A stretch of 64,000 nucleotides of DNA from Splendidivirga corallicola. GTDB taxonomy: Bacteria > Bacteroidota > Bacteroidia > Cytophagales > Cyclobacteriaceae. Within the stretch, counting starts at the first letter, position 1. Each line of letters starts with the position of its first letter. A program made the position numbers and the translations under genes. The stretch covers positions 310,001 through 374,000 of the forward strand of contig JAUJEA010000002.1 in the NCBI GenBank assembly GCA_030442035.1, written 5' to 3'. The notes under the pieces were generated by a model. That model had not been told where the DNA came from, did not search any database, and worked only from the letters and a program-made list of their open reading frames with translations. Positions 53,687-61,517 of this stretch are shown here, in pieces.

Positions 53687-54159
53687 GCTACCTCATCCTT
53701 TCCAAAAATATTCGAACCCACAATTCTTACAATCGTTGGTCTGATGAGTGAAAATGCAAATAGGACCATCAGATAAATAACGGTAAAAACCCCTTCTTTA
53801 AAAAAATAGAATGGCACTACAGCAAATAGACTGGCAGAAAAATAGGCAGCATATCGAACAACCAGTGCTCTGAAAAGGACATGTAGTTTCTCCTGCAAAG
53901 AAGCATTTGTTAAATCCCGGTTGAGTATCTTTCTAAAAAGAAATTCACCGGCAAACATTTCGATCAAAGCAATGATTATTAAACACCATTTTAAAACATA
54001 CCACTGATCCCTTTCCATGAATCTTCCCTGAAGTGCCTCTTTGTTTTCCAGATAAAAAAATACGAAGAATGCAAGCGGCAAACCAACCAGCAAATAATAA
54101 AACATGTTGAGCATATTCAGGTATTGAGAAACACTCTTGAAATCCGGTTTTTTGTTCAT
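53659..54159 (-). CDS. 4-TM conserved-type membrane protein, target of the insertion
   Basis: 166 aa with four hydrophobic helices (about 22-39 YYLLVGLPLAFFVFFYL, 58-75, 96-118, 122-140) and short loops. It is a small integral inner-membrane protein with no recognised motif. Its 3' end carries the att-like repeat and reads TIKEGKTL stop. The second copy at 39408-39443 would give the same protein ending, so the gene survives either before or after insertion. It likely formerly met the beta-barrel operon terminator tail to tail. Confidence 0.7.
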   Translation of the reverse strand: MNKKPDFKSVSQYLNMLNMFYYLLVGLPLAFFVFFYLENKEALQGRFMERDQWYVLKWCLIIIALIEMFAGEFLFRKILNRDLTNASLQEKLHVLFRALVVRYAAYFSASLFAVVPFYFFKEGVFTVIYLMVLFAFSLIRPTIVRIVGSNIFGKDEVATIKEGKTL

Positions 54160-54365
54160 GGTAACTTCTCTAAATGAGTATTACACAAACTTAAAATAAT
54201 TTTGCTAGGCTAGCACCAGGTTGCGGTTTTAATAAGGTCCTTAAGGATCCCTACGGTAGTGGATTATAGGTTTTAACATTGATTGAATTATGAAGCAATC
54301 AGGTGTCAGGTCTCAGATTTCGGTCTTCATGATTTTTTTCAGTCTGAACCTGGCAGATAACTGAT

Positions 54366-54400
54366 CTGAAATTGTGTTGAGGTGCTGATGTATTTAAGTG
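54366..54400 (+). repeat. Dispersed intergenic repeat, family 2, copy B
   Basis: Matches 23238-23272 at 33 of 35 positions (T/C and A/G differences), same orientation. Confidence 0.75.
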
Positions 54401-54418
54401 TCGAAGTTTTACACTAAT

Positions 54419-54446
54419 CGTAATTCGTAATTTGACATTCGTAATT
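54419..54446 (+). repeat. Dispersed intergenic repeat, family 1, copy C
   Basis: Matches 15691-15718 at 26 of 28 positions. It lies 18 bp after the family-2 copy, so the two families can sit side by side. Confidence 0.75.
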
Positions 54447-54758
54447 TATTCAAAATTCATAACTCAACATTAACATTCCCTTATCGCAATTTGTAATAGG
54501 GTTCAAAACCATAGACACTGCTGATACCTGAGATCTGATACCTGAAGGCTTAACTTACAAATGGCCAATTACGATAGACAGAACTCTGTTGCGATTTATG
54601 GGCATAATATACCCTTGAGCCAATTTTATCTTACTAAAACCAAAGAATTTACTGAAATATAATTTAGATGTGCTATAACCAATTGAACGAAATTTATTTT
54701 GAAGTAAATTATTCCTAGTTTCATCATTTCAGGAATGAAATTAATAAGGAAATAATTT

Positions 54759-54774
54759 GCTAACGAACGTTAGC
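54759..54774. promoter_or_regulatory. PaaR-type operator upstream of the TetR gene
   Basis: GCTAACGAACGTTAGC is a 7-2-7 perfect palindrome. Its core CTAACGAACGTTAG fits the pattern CNAACGNNCGTTNG that I recall as the site bound by the Thermus PaaR repressor, a TetR protein released by phenylacetyl-CoA. It lies 18 bp before the ATG of a TetR-family gene that heads paaABCD, the right place to shut off transcription. Confidence 0.75.
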
Positions 54775-54792
54775 TTGTTTAACTTTGAAAGA

Positions 54793-55380
54793 ATGATTAT
54801 AGAAAAAAAGTTATCTCGCAAAGAACAACTGGAACTCGCAGCTACCGAATTGTTTAAAGAAAAAGGTTATGCAGCAAGTTCTATGCGAGATCTGGCCAAT
54901 AAACTTGGTATTGAAGCAGCAAGTCTTTATTCACATATAAAATCGAAGGAAGAAATACTTAGTAATATTTGCTTCCGGATGGCCAATGAATTCTTCGAAG
55001 CGATCAATAAAATTGAAATAGAAAATATTTCGGCAAGTGCTAAACTGGAGAGAGCCATCATCGCCCATACGCAGGTTATTATTAAAAATGTTTCAGCCTC
55101 CTCAGTATTCCTTCATGAATGGAGGCACTTAAACCAGCCGAAGTTAGATGAGTTCATCGCCATGCGTGAAGATTATCAGAATAAATTCATCAGCATTATT
55201 GAGGAAGGAATTGCCAATGATGAATTTATTAGCATAGACGCCAAATTTGCCGTTTTAACGATACTTTCATCTCTAAACTGGATCCACAACTGGTATGATC
55301 CCAACGGCAAAATGAGTCCATTGGAAATAGGACAACAACTTTCAAGAATGTCGATCAATGGTTTGAAAATAAGATTTTAA
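54793..55380 (+). CDS. paaR: TetR/AcrR-family repressor of the paa genes (PaaR-like)
   Basis: 195 aa from the ATG at 54793; the TTG at 54757 would overlap the operator and is unlikely. The N-terminal helix-turn-helix reads LAATELFKEKGYAASSMRDLANKLGIEAASLYSHIKSKEEIL. The rest (about 60-195) is the helical ligand domain (AIIAHTQVIIKNVSASSVFL, LTILSSLNWIHNWYDP). It is followed by paaA on the same strand after 28 bp. Position, palindrome and family indicate repression relieved by phenylacetyl-CoA. The gene name is by context. Confidence 0.85.
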   Translation: MIIEKKLSRKEQLELAATELFKEKGYAASSMRDLANKLGIEAASLYSHIKSKEEILSNICFRMANEFFEAINKIEIENISASAKLERAIIAHTQVIIKNVSASSVFLHEWRHLNQPKLDEFIAMREDYQNKFISIIEEGIANDEFISIDAKFAVLTILSSLNWIHNWYDPNGKMSPLEIGQQLSRMSINGLKIRF

Positions 55381-55408
55381 GTTTTTATACAACATAAACT
55401 AAGAAACT

Positions 55409-56395
55409 ATGTACGGTGGAGGGAACTTATTCGAAACACCAAAATTGGATGAGCTGAGAAACGAGGATCCAATTAAATTAAAGGAATTTGAAGACAGAAT
55501 TGAGCGTGGTGAAAAAATAGAGCCTAATGATTGGATGCCAGCGCTTTATAGAAAGCAATTGATCCGAATGATCGAGCAACATGCACATTCGGAAATCATT
55601 GGTGCTTTACCTGAAGGAACCTGGATAACAAGAGCTCCCGGGTTCAAAAGAAAAATGTCACTTATGGCTAAAGTTCAGGACGAAGTAGGACATGCCCAAT
55701 TGCTCTACAGCGCTGCTGAAACTCTGGGTAAGTCAAGGGAACAAATGATTGATGATCTGATCTCCGGCAAATCAAAGTATTCCAACATCTTTAACTATCC
55801 GACCTTTACCTGGGCAGATTGTTGTTTTATCTCCTGGCTGGTGGATGCAGGGGCTATTGTAAACCAGACTGCCAATGCCAGAGGAAGTTACGGTCCTTAT
55901 TGCAGAGCACTTGACAGAATTTGTGCAGAGGAATCATTTCACCTGAAATATGGACATCATTGCGTTATTCATTTAGCCACCGGCACGCCCAAACAAAGAA
56001 AAATGATGCAGGAAGCCATTGATCGATGGTGGGAACCTCTGATGCATTTCTTTGGACCTCCTGATAAACTTTCGGTGCATACCGAAACATTGGTAAAATG
56101 GAAGGTAAAAATGGCCACCAACGACGAAAACAGGCAGCAATTTCTGGATATGTATGTTCCCAAAATATGGGAACTCGGGTTGACCATACCGGATCCCAAT
56201 CTCAAGAAAAATGCAGAAACCGGATTATGGGAATATACGGAACCTGATTGGGCAGAATTTAAACGCGTGATCAACGGTGACGGACCTTGCAACAAAGAAA
56301 GACTTGCCGTCCGAAGAGTTGCTGAAGAACGTGGTGAATGGGTTAGGCAAGCCATGCTGGCTCCACAATCGAAATATGTTGTTCCATTGGCTTAA
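55409..56395 (+). CDS. paaA: 1,2-phenylacetyl-CoA epoxidase subunit A
   Basis: 328-aa catalytic subunit of the phenylacetyl-CoA monooxygenase (PaaABCE), a diiron enzyme that converts phenylacetyl-CoA to its 1,2-epoxide in the cytosol. Diiron ligands are visible as Glu62 (HSEIIG), Glu92/His95 (DEVGHAQ) and Glu175/His178 (EESFH). [20 protein letters not shown] is also typical. Length is as in E. coli PaaA. First structural gene of the paa operon. Confidence 0.95.
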   Translation: MYGGGNLFETPKLDELRNEDPIKLKEFEDRIERGEKIEPNDWMPALYRKQLIRMIEQHAHSEIIGALPEGTWITRAPGFKRKMSLMAKVQDEVGHAQLLYSAAETLGKSREQMIDDLISGKSKYSNIFNYPTFTWADCCFISWLVDAGAIVNQTANARGSYGPYCRALDRICAEESFHLKYGHHCVIHLATGTPKQRKMMQEAIDRWWEPLMHFFGPPDKLSVHTETLVKWKVKMATNDENRQQFLDMYVPKIWELGLTIPDPNLKKNAETGLWEYTEPDWAEFKRVINGDGPCNKERLAVRRVAEERGEWVRQAMLAPQSKYVVPLA

Positions 56396-56418
56396 TGCGA
56401 AATTAAAAATTGAATAGA

Positions 56419-57030
56419 ATGGAATCTTTGGATCCCAGAATCGCTAGACTGGAAATATCAGATGACGCCATCCTGCAACCAAAAGAAGCACTGGATCAAC
56501 TAGTCACGTACGAGGTTTTTGTTCAGAAAAAAGACAAAGCAGCCTTTGAGCATGTAGGGATTGTCCATGCCTCTGATGTGGAAATGGCATTTATCTTTGC
56601 TAAGGAAACTTTCAGCAGGCGATTCACTTGTTTCGGTATGTGCGTAGTTGAAACCGGTAAAATTAGAATTACCGGCTACACAGATAATGACAACAACATC
56701 TATGACCAGGTTGCTAAAGTAGAACATGGGGATGGCCCCGAGGAGATATATGAGATTTTTCATCTCAAGAAAAGAGGGAAGCAACATGTACATATTGGGT
56801 CAGTGGAGGCTGAAAGTTATGACAATGCCCTGTACAAGGCTAAGGTTCTTTATGATGATGAGAAACCCAAATTCAATGTTTGGGTAATCAAAAATTCAGA
56901 CATATTATTCTCCGATGAGGATGATAAGGCTATTTGGGACACACTTTCCGACAAGAAGTACAGAGATGCCACGGCTTACCGGGCCATGGATAAGATTAAG
57001 AAATTTAAAGAGGAACAACTCAATCAATGA
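56419..57030 (+). CDS. paaB: Phenylacetyl-CoA epoxidase subunit B, duplicated domain
   Basis: 203 aa from the ATG at 56419 (the TTG at 56410 is less likely). PaaB is normally about 95 aa and bridges the PaaAC core. Here two related PaaB-like units are present: about 31-82 (YEVFVQKKDKAAFEHVGIVH ... RFTCFGMCVVETGKI) and about 111-162 (YEIFHLKKRGKQHVHIGSVE ... FNVWVIKNSDI). A basic, acidic-rich tail follows. The first unit is closer to standard PaaB. It may fuse two PaaB copies of the heteromer. Confidence 0.85.
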   Translation: MESLDPRIARLEISDDAILQPKEALDQLVTYEVFVQKKDKAAFEHVGIVHASDVEMAFIFAKETFSRRFTCFGMCVVETGKIRITGYTDNDNNIYDQVAKVEHGDGPEEIYEIFHLKKRGKQHVHIGSVEAESYDNALYKAKVLYDDEKPKFNVWVIKNSDILFSDEDDKAIWDTLSDKKYRDATAYRAMDKIKKFKEEQLNQ

Positions 57031-57063
57031 GTTTATTGATGTAATTGTGAGCTATTACAAATC

Positions 57064-57819
57064 ATGAACAACATAGCATTAAAAGATCTTTTATATAAAA
57101 TCGCTGATGATCAGTTGATCATTGGGCACAGAAATTCTGAATGGACCGGCATTGGACCTATCCTCGAGGAAGATATAGCATTCTCCTCCATGGCTCAGGA
57201 CAAAATAGGCCATAGCTATGCCTTTTTCAATGTATTGCACGAATTGGGAGAATCAGATCCTGATACTACAGCTTTCCTACGTAATGCAGAGCAGTTTCAT
57301 AATTGCCAATTTGTGGAACTACCCATTGGAGAATACGATTTTAGTCTGGTTAGGCATTTTTTGTTTGATCATTCAGAAATGATCCGGTTTGAAATGTTAA
57401 CCAATTCCAGTTTTGAACCAATTTCATTGATTGCACGAAAACTGAAAGGCGAGGTCAAATACCATATAATGCATGCCAATGTTTGGATAAAAAAACTAGG
57501 CACTGCAACAAACGAAAGTATCGAAAGACTTCAGAAATCTCTTGATGAAGCTATCCCCTTTGCCCTCGGTATTTTTGAAGAATCAAAATATGAAGAGGAG
57601 CTGGCGAATGAAAAAATATTTCCCGGTGAAATAGCTTTGAAGGAACGTTGGATTGAACAAATCAGCGATGTATTGAAACAAACAGAGCTTCAATTACCTG
57701 ACTTATCTTTGACCGAAGCAAGAACAGGTGGAAGATACGGAAGGCATACCGAATATTTGCAACCGTTGCTTGACGAGATGAGTGAAGTGATTAAGTCTGA
57801 CCCAACAGCTGAGTGGTAA
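57064..57819 (+). CDS. paaC: 1,2-phenylacetyl-CoA epoxidase subunit C
   Basis: 251-aa structural subunit of the same complex, with the PaaA fold but without a working diiron site. Motifs: DDQLIIGHRNSEWTGIGPILEEDIAFSSMAQDKIGHS and RFEMLTNSS. The C-terminus TGGRYGRHTEYLQPLL is typical of PaaC. It lies 33 bp after paaB and 9 bp before paaD. Confidence 0.93.
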   Translation: MNNIALKDLLYKIADDQLIIGHRNSEWTGIGPILEEDIAFSSMAQDKIGHSYAFFNVLHELGESDPDTTAFLRNAEQFHNCQFVELPIGEYDFSLVRHFLFDHSEMIRFEMLTNSSFEPISLIARKLKGEVKYHIMHANVWIKKLGTATNESIERLQKSLDEAIPFALGIFEESKYEEELANEKIFPGEIALKERWIEQISDVLKQTELQLPDLSLTEARTGGRYGRHTEYLQPLLDEMSEVIKSDPTAEW

Positions 57820-57828
57820 TCTATTCAA

Positions 57829-58317
57829 ATGATGTCTTTGACAGAAAGAAAAATATGGTCATGGCTAGAGGAGGTAAAAGATCCTGAGATACCGGTTTTA
57901 TCACTAGTAGATCTTGGCGTTATTACCAAGGTCGAAATTGATAAAGACGAAAAAGTGATTATTAGTATGACCCCCACCTTTATTGGTTGTCCTGCATTGG
58001 ATTATATGAAAAAGGATGTGGAGGATGTACTCGCTAAAAACGGGATCTCCAACTATGAGGTGAATGTTTCGCTCGAGACCTCCTGGAATTCAAATATGAT
58101 TTCAGAGAAGGGACGGAAAGCACTAAAACAATTTGGATTAGCCCCTCCACCAAAACATAATCTAATTGTTGATCTTGATGTTTTGGAAAATGTGATCTGC
58201 CCAAACTGTGGAAGTCAGAACACCGTTATGAAGAGTCCCTTCGGTCCTACCTTATGCAGAGCAATTCATCATTGTGAAAATTGCAAAGAAACCTTCGAAC
58301 AGTTCAAACCTATCTGA
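57829..58317 (+). CDS. paaD: Phenylacetate-CoA oxygenase assembly protein
   Basis: 162 aa with an N-terminal DUF59/MIP18-type domain (KDPEIPVLSLVDLGVI, Cys54 in IGCPALDYM) and a C-terminal zinc- or iron-sulphur-binding region (Cys124, Cys127, Cys143, Cys149, Cys152). It probably helps load the metal cluster of the oxygenase or its reductase. It is the last paa gene here; paaE, paaG, paaZ and paaK are not in the window. Its stop overlaps the stop of the convergent next gene by 8 bp. Confidence 0.92.
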   Translation: MMSLTERKIWSWLEEVKDPEIPVLSLVDLGVITKVEIDKDEKVIISMTPTFIGCPALDYMKKDVEDVLAKNGISNYEVNVSLETSWNSNMISEKGRKALKQFGLAPPPKHNLIVDLDVLENVICPNCGSQNTVMKSPFGPTLCRAIHHCENCKETFEQFKPI

Positions 58318-58933
58318 TCGGAGGGAATACGCGTTCACCTTTCATCTTGAAAGTCTGAATATCTCCTGCTATGAAGCGTTCACGCATTAGTTTTTTGGTT
58401 TCTTTTTCAGAAAAAGTATAAAAAGAATTAATGGTACCATCATAATTGATGATGGATCTTATCTCTTTATCAAGTGCTTTTTCCAGTACTTCATTGGAAT
58501 AAAAATAAAGCCTTTCCGTTTCAGTAGGAGTAAACCTACCAAATTTAAGGGGTTGTAATCTTTCCTTGATTACATAGCACCTGAATCGTCCACCCTCTTT
58601 TACAATGGCATATTTCTCTCGGGCCTGAAGGCTCGTTTTCACCAATTTTCCAAAATTATAAAGTTTGATTTCCCAGGACAGATCGTAAATTCCTTCTATC
58701 ATATCCAGGTTTGGTTCATTCATTTCAAAGTATTCTTCAAAACTCAGACCATCAACCAATGAATCGATTTTAATATCAGGTAAAAATGTCAGATCATTTA
58801 TGAAGGAGGTAGCTGTCCATTTTGCAACATCTTCCTCATTGGGCTGTTCGTGATCAATGGCTGAAAAACAAATAACCGGGAGTGTAGAAAAAATAAAGGC
58901 GGAAATTATTCCCCTACAAAAATTGAGCTTCAT
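58310..58933 (-). CDS. Secreted hypothetical protein
   Basis: 207 aa with a signal peptide (IISAFIFSTLPVICFSA). The mature part is of mixed helix and strand character (YDLSWEIKLYNFGKLVKTSLQ, GGRFRCYVIKERLQPLKFG, TERLYFYSNEVLEKAL). No family, catalytic motif or lipobox was recognised. It converges on paaD with an 8-bp overlap and so is unlikely to be part of the paa pathway. Confidence 0.65.
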   Translation of the reverse strand: MKLNFCRGIISAFIFSTLPVICFSAIDHEQPNEEDVAKWTATSFINDLTFLPDIKIDSLVDGLSFEEYFEMNEPNLDMIEGIYDLSWEIKLYNFGKLVKTSLQAREKYAIVKEGGRFRCYVIKERLQPLKFGRFTPTETERLYFYSNEVLEKALDKEIRSIINYDGTINSFYTFSEKETKKLMRERFIAGDIQTFKMKGERVFPPIR

Positions 58934-59301
58934 GGATAAACAATTTAATTTTCAAAATATGCCACTTCTACCCATTTGGCAAAGCCTACTTAAAAAATGC
59001 TTCCCCTTAATTCAACATAAAAGTCCTTCAAGCAAAGAAAATCCAACAACTTAATGCTAAAATTTCTTCGAAATATACAAAACAAAAGCTATAATCCAAA
59101 AACGCTTGGAAAATCCGAGTTGAATGTAAATTATATGATCCTCACTACGTTTTAAATGTTGATAAACGTCAACTGGAGCAGGTAAGAATTAGGGCAGGTT
59201 AGACAAAAAACGATAAAGTTAATGTATTAACTTTAAGGCAAAACAATAAGATCACTATGACGCTTGTTTCAACTAATTTGTTCATATTAAAATCTAGGTA
59301 A
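58934..59301. other. 368-bp gene-free region
   Basis: AT-rich spacer between divergent genes. No hairpin, operator-like palindrome or small gene was seen. It should contain promoters for both the 58933 and 59302 genes. Confidence 0.3.
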
Positions 59302-59895
59302 ATGAGATATATATCAGGTTGCTTCATTTTATTCATTGGTGTTTTATGTATTTCATCATGCGGCAAAAAGAACAATACCAGTAAAGCTCAAGATGAATTC
59401 CTGGCCGATTCCTTGAGAGCATATATAAATCAATTGAATGATAGTATTGAGTATGCATGGCAGGTGATGATCGAAGATGATGATGAGAAAATAAGTACCA
59501 TGAAGAGATTATTGGATGAAGTCTCTTATACAAACAGTTATAACAAAGAGACATTTGATTCTCTTACTGCCGGCCTGGAAAAACTTCGAAGTACAAGGTA
59601 TGATATAAATTCCATGATCGATTCAAAAAAAATTGATGAATATGATCTCTCGGCAAATGAATTATCGAACGCTGTCATTCAATTTGCTCATGATCATCCC
59701 AAGTTCGAAGAGTATGGGCAGATGGAAGAATTTATTCAGGAAATTATAGACGCCAATGACAGAGTATTCCATATGAGAAACAAATATGATGATGCTGCGT
59801 CGGCATACAATCAATTCATTAAGGAAAACCGCAAAATACTGTCAAGGTTCAACATTGAAGCAAGTGAAAAACCGTTGTTTGCACTTCCGTTCTGA
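59302..59895 (+). CDS. Lipoprotein with a LemA-like C-terminus
   Basis: 197 aa. The signal sequence ends in a lipobox at Cys20 (LCISSCGKK). The mature part is almost entirely helical. The last ~50 residues (RNKYDDAASAYNQFIKENRKIL ... FNIEASEKPLFALPF) resemble the end of LemA-family four-helix proteins, but the LemA N-terminal membrane helix is replaced by the lipoprotein signal. Function unknown, probably envelope-associated. No neighbours in an operon. Confidence 0.65.
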   Translation: MRYISGCFILFIGVLCISSCGKKNNTSKAQDEFLADSLRAYINQLNDSIEYAWQVMIEDDDEKISTMKRLLDEVSYTNSYNKETFDSLTAGLEKLRSTRYDINSMIDSKKIDEYDLSANELSNAVIQFAHDHPKFEEYGQMEEFIQEIIDANDRVFHMRNKYDDAASAYNQFIKENRKILSRFNIEASEKPLFALPF

Positions 59896-60324
59896 TATTG
59901 GTTCAAAACTACAGGTGATAGTGACAACCAACAATATTACCCGATCTTCTGCTTGTATCACTTATAAAATAAAGCATTGAGTATAAACCCGGGTAGGTAC
60001 GATCAAAGGAAATTCAGACTGAAAGGACATTTTCTATTTGTTTATTAAACTGACTTGAGTCTCCTACTACACATGTTATGATTATTATTTCAACTTAAAC
60101 ACTTGAACACTCCTGCACATCAACACAATTCCACCTGTCTTTCCAATAAATGCCAGGTGGATCTATTGATATTATTTCAGAATCTAAAAAGTGTCTACCT
60201 AAGTGGAACTACTCAAATGTTTCTGCTGTTCACTATATTTCTTTAATTTGCGCAAAATTCAAACCGGACCAAAACCACGTTTGTTGATCCAGGTATAATA
60301 TTCATTTTGAAAAGATCATTGTCA
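59896..60324. other. Gene-free region with an inverted repeat-family copy
   Basis: 429 bp. 60099-60132 is an inverted family-2 repeat copy (27 of 34 matches to 54369-54402). A hairpin TCCACCTG/CAGGTGGA lies at 60130-60137 and 60154-60161 with a 16-nt loop. No known riboswitch pattern was recognised upstream of the methionine-type gene. Confidence 0.45.
60099..60132 (-). repeat. Dispersed intergenic repeat, family 2, copy C (degenerate, inverted)
   Basis: The reverse complement, starting GGAATTGTGTTGATGTG, matches the family-2 sequence at 27 of 34 positions. It is non-coding. Confidence 0.55.
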
Positions 60325-61464
60325 ATGAAATTTGGAACCAAAGCAATCCACGCCGGAGTCGAACCAGATCCCACTACAGGAGCTATCATGACTCCAATAT
60401 ATCAAACTTCTACTTATGCCCAGGCTGCACCAGGCGACCATAAAGGCTATGAATATTCAAGAACACAGAATCCAACCAGAGATGCTTTACAAAAGAGTAT
60501 TGCGTCATTGGAAAACGGCAAACACGGACTGTGCTTTGCATCAGGCCTTGCTGCCATTGATTCCATTATAAAATTGCTTAAACCCGGTGATGAGGTCATT
60601 AGTGCGAATGATCTATATGGCGGTACATACCGTATCTTCACCAAAGTATTTGCCAATTTTGGCATCAAGTTCCATTTTATCCCAATGGAAGATATAAGTT
60701 CTATTGAGTCTTATGTCAATGACAAAACAAAAATGATATGGTTGGAAACCCCTACTAACCCAATGATGAATATCATCGACATAAAAGGGGCTGCCGATAT
60801 TGCTAAAAAACATCAATTACTACTAGCGGTGGATAACACATTTTCCACACCATTTCTTCAAACGCCTTTGGATCTTGGTGCTGATATTGTTATGCATTCG
60901 GTAACCAAATATATTGGTGGGCATTCGGATGTTGTTATGGGTGCTATTGTCGTTAATGATGATACATTAGCCGAACAGTTAGCCTTTCTTCAAAACTCAT
61001 GTGGTGGCGTAACAGGACCGCAGGATTCCTTTTTAGTATTAAGAGGCATAAAAACGTTGCATCTCAGGATGGAAAGGCATTGCCAAAATGGAAGAAGCGT
61101 TGCAGAATACCTTAAGAATCACCCAAAAGTTGAACATGTTTATTGGCCAGGCTTTGAAAATCACCCAAACCATGAAATTGCCAAAGCACAAATGAAGGAT
61201 TTTGGAGGAATGATCTCTTTTGTCCTGAAAGATGACAGTACTGAGGCAGCTATGGAGGTTTTGAAAAGATTTAAATATTTCACCTTGGCTGAATCTCTGG
61301 GTGGTGTTGAGTCTCTTTGTGGACACCCGGCAAGTATGACCCATGCCAGCATTCCAAAAGAAGAAAGAGAAAAAGTGGGACTTAAGGATTCATTGATCAG
61401 ATTGAGTGTGGGAATTGAGGATATTGACGATTTAATTTCTGACCTTGAACAGGCCATTGGTTAA
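60325..61464 (+). CDS. metB: PLP-dependent cystathionine gamma-synthase/lyase family enzyme
   Basis: 379 aa from the ATG at 60325 (a TTG at 60307 is less likely). Trans-sulphuration PLP enzyme, cytosolic. The PLP-binding Lys195 lies in MHSVTKYIGGH; Tyr42 (GYEYSRTQNPTR) and Asp170 (LAVDNTFSTP) also match. The C-terminus carries SLGGVESLCGHPASMTHASI, seen in cystathionine gamma-synthases and lyases alike, so the direction (O-acyl-homoserine plus Cys, or cystathionine cleavage) cannot be decided from sequence alone. Single gene, followed by an 18-bp-stem terminator shared with the converging peptidase gene. Confidence 0.9.
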   Translation: MKFGTKAIHAGVEPDPTTGAIMTPIYQTSTYAQAAPGDHKGYEYSRTQNPTRDALQKSIASLENGKHGLCFASGLAAIDSIIKLLKPGDEVISANDLYGGTYRIFTKVFANFGIKFHFIPMEDISSIESYVNDKTKMIWLETPTNPMMNIIDIKGAADIAKKHQLLLAVDNTFSTPFLQTPLDLGADIVMHSVTKYIGGHSDVVMGAIVVNDDTLAEQLAFLQNSCGGVTGPQDSFLVLRGIKTLHLRMERHCQNGRSVAEYLKNHPKVEHVYWPGFENHPNHEIAKAQMKDFGGMISFVLKDDSTEAAMEVLKRFKYFTLAESLGGVESLCGHPASMTHASIPKEEREKVGLKDSLIRLSVGIEDIDDLISDLEQAIG

Positions 61465-61475
61465 TTCAAGAAAAT

Positions 61476-61517
61476 AAAAAAAGCCCCAATCTTTTAAAGA
61501 AGATTGGGGCTTTTTTT
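61476..61517. terminator. Strong bidirectional terminator
   Basis: A perfect 18-bp stem (61476-61493 with 61500-61517, core GCCCCAATCTT/AAGATTGGGGC), loop 6 nt, A-tract and T-tract on either side. It lies 12 nt past the metB-like stop and touches the stop codon of the leftward M28 gene. Confidence 0.95.

Larger units (their letters stand above)
54160..54758. other. Repeat-rich gene-free region
   Basis: About 600 bp with no convincing gene. It contains family-2 repeat copy B (54366-54400), family-1 copy C (54419-54446), words of the type CTGATACCTGAGATCTGATA (54521-54540), CAGGTGTCAGGTCTCAG (54300-54316), and the short word CAAAATTCATAACTCAACATT (54451-54471). It is the densest repeat cluster in the window and lies just right of the island. 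Confidence 0.6.

Noticed and set aside
60130-60324. SAM riboswitch before the cystathionine gamma-synthase gene
   Set aside because: Only an 8-bp hairpin was found; the conserved cores of SAM riboswitches were not seen.
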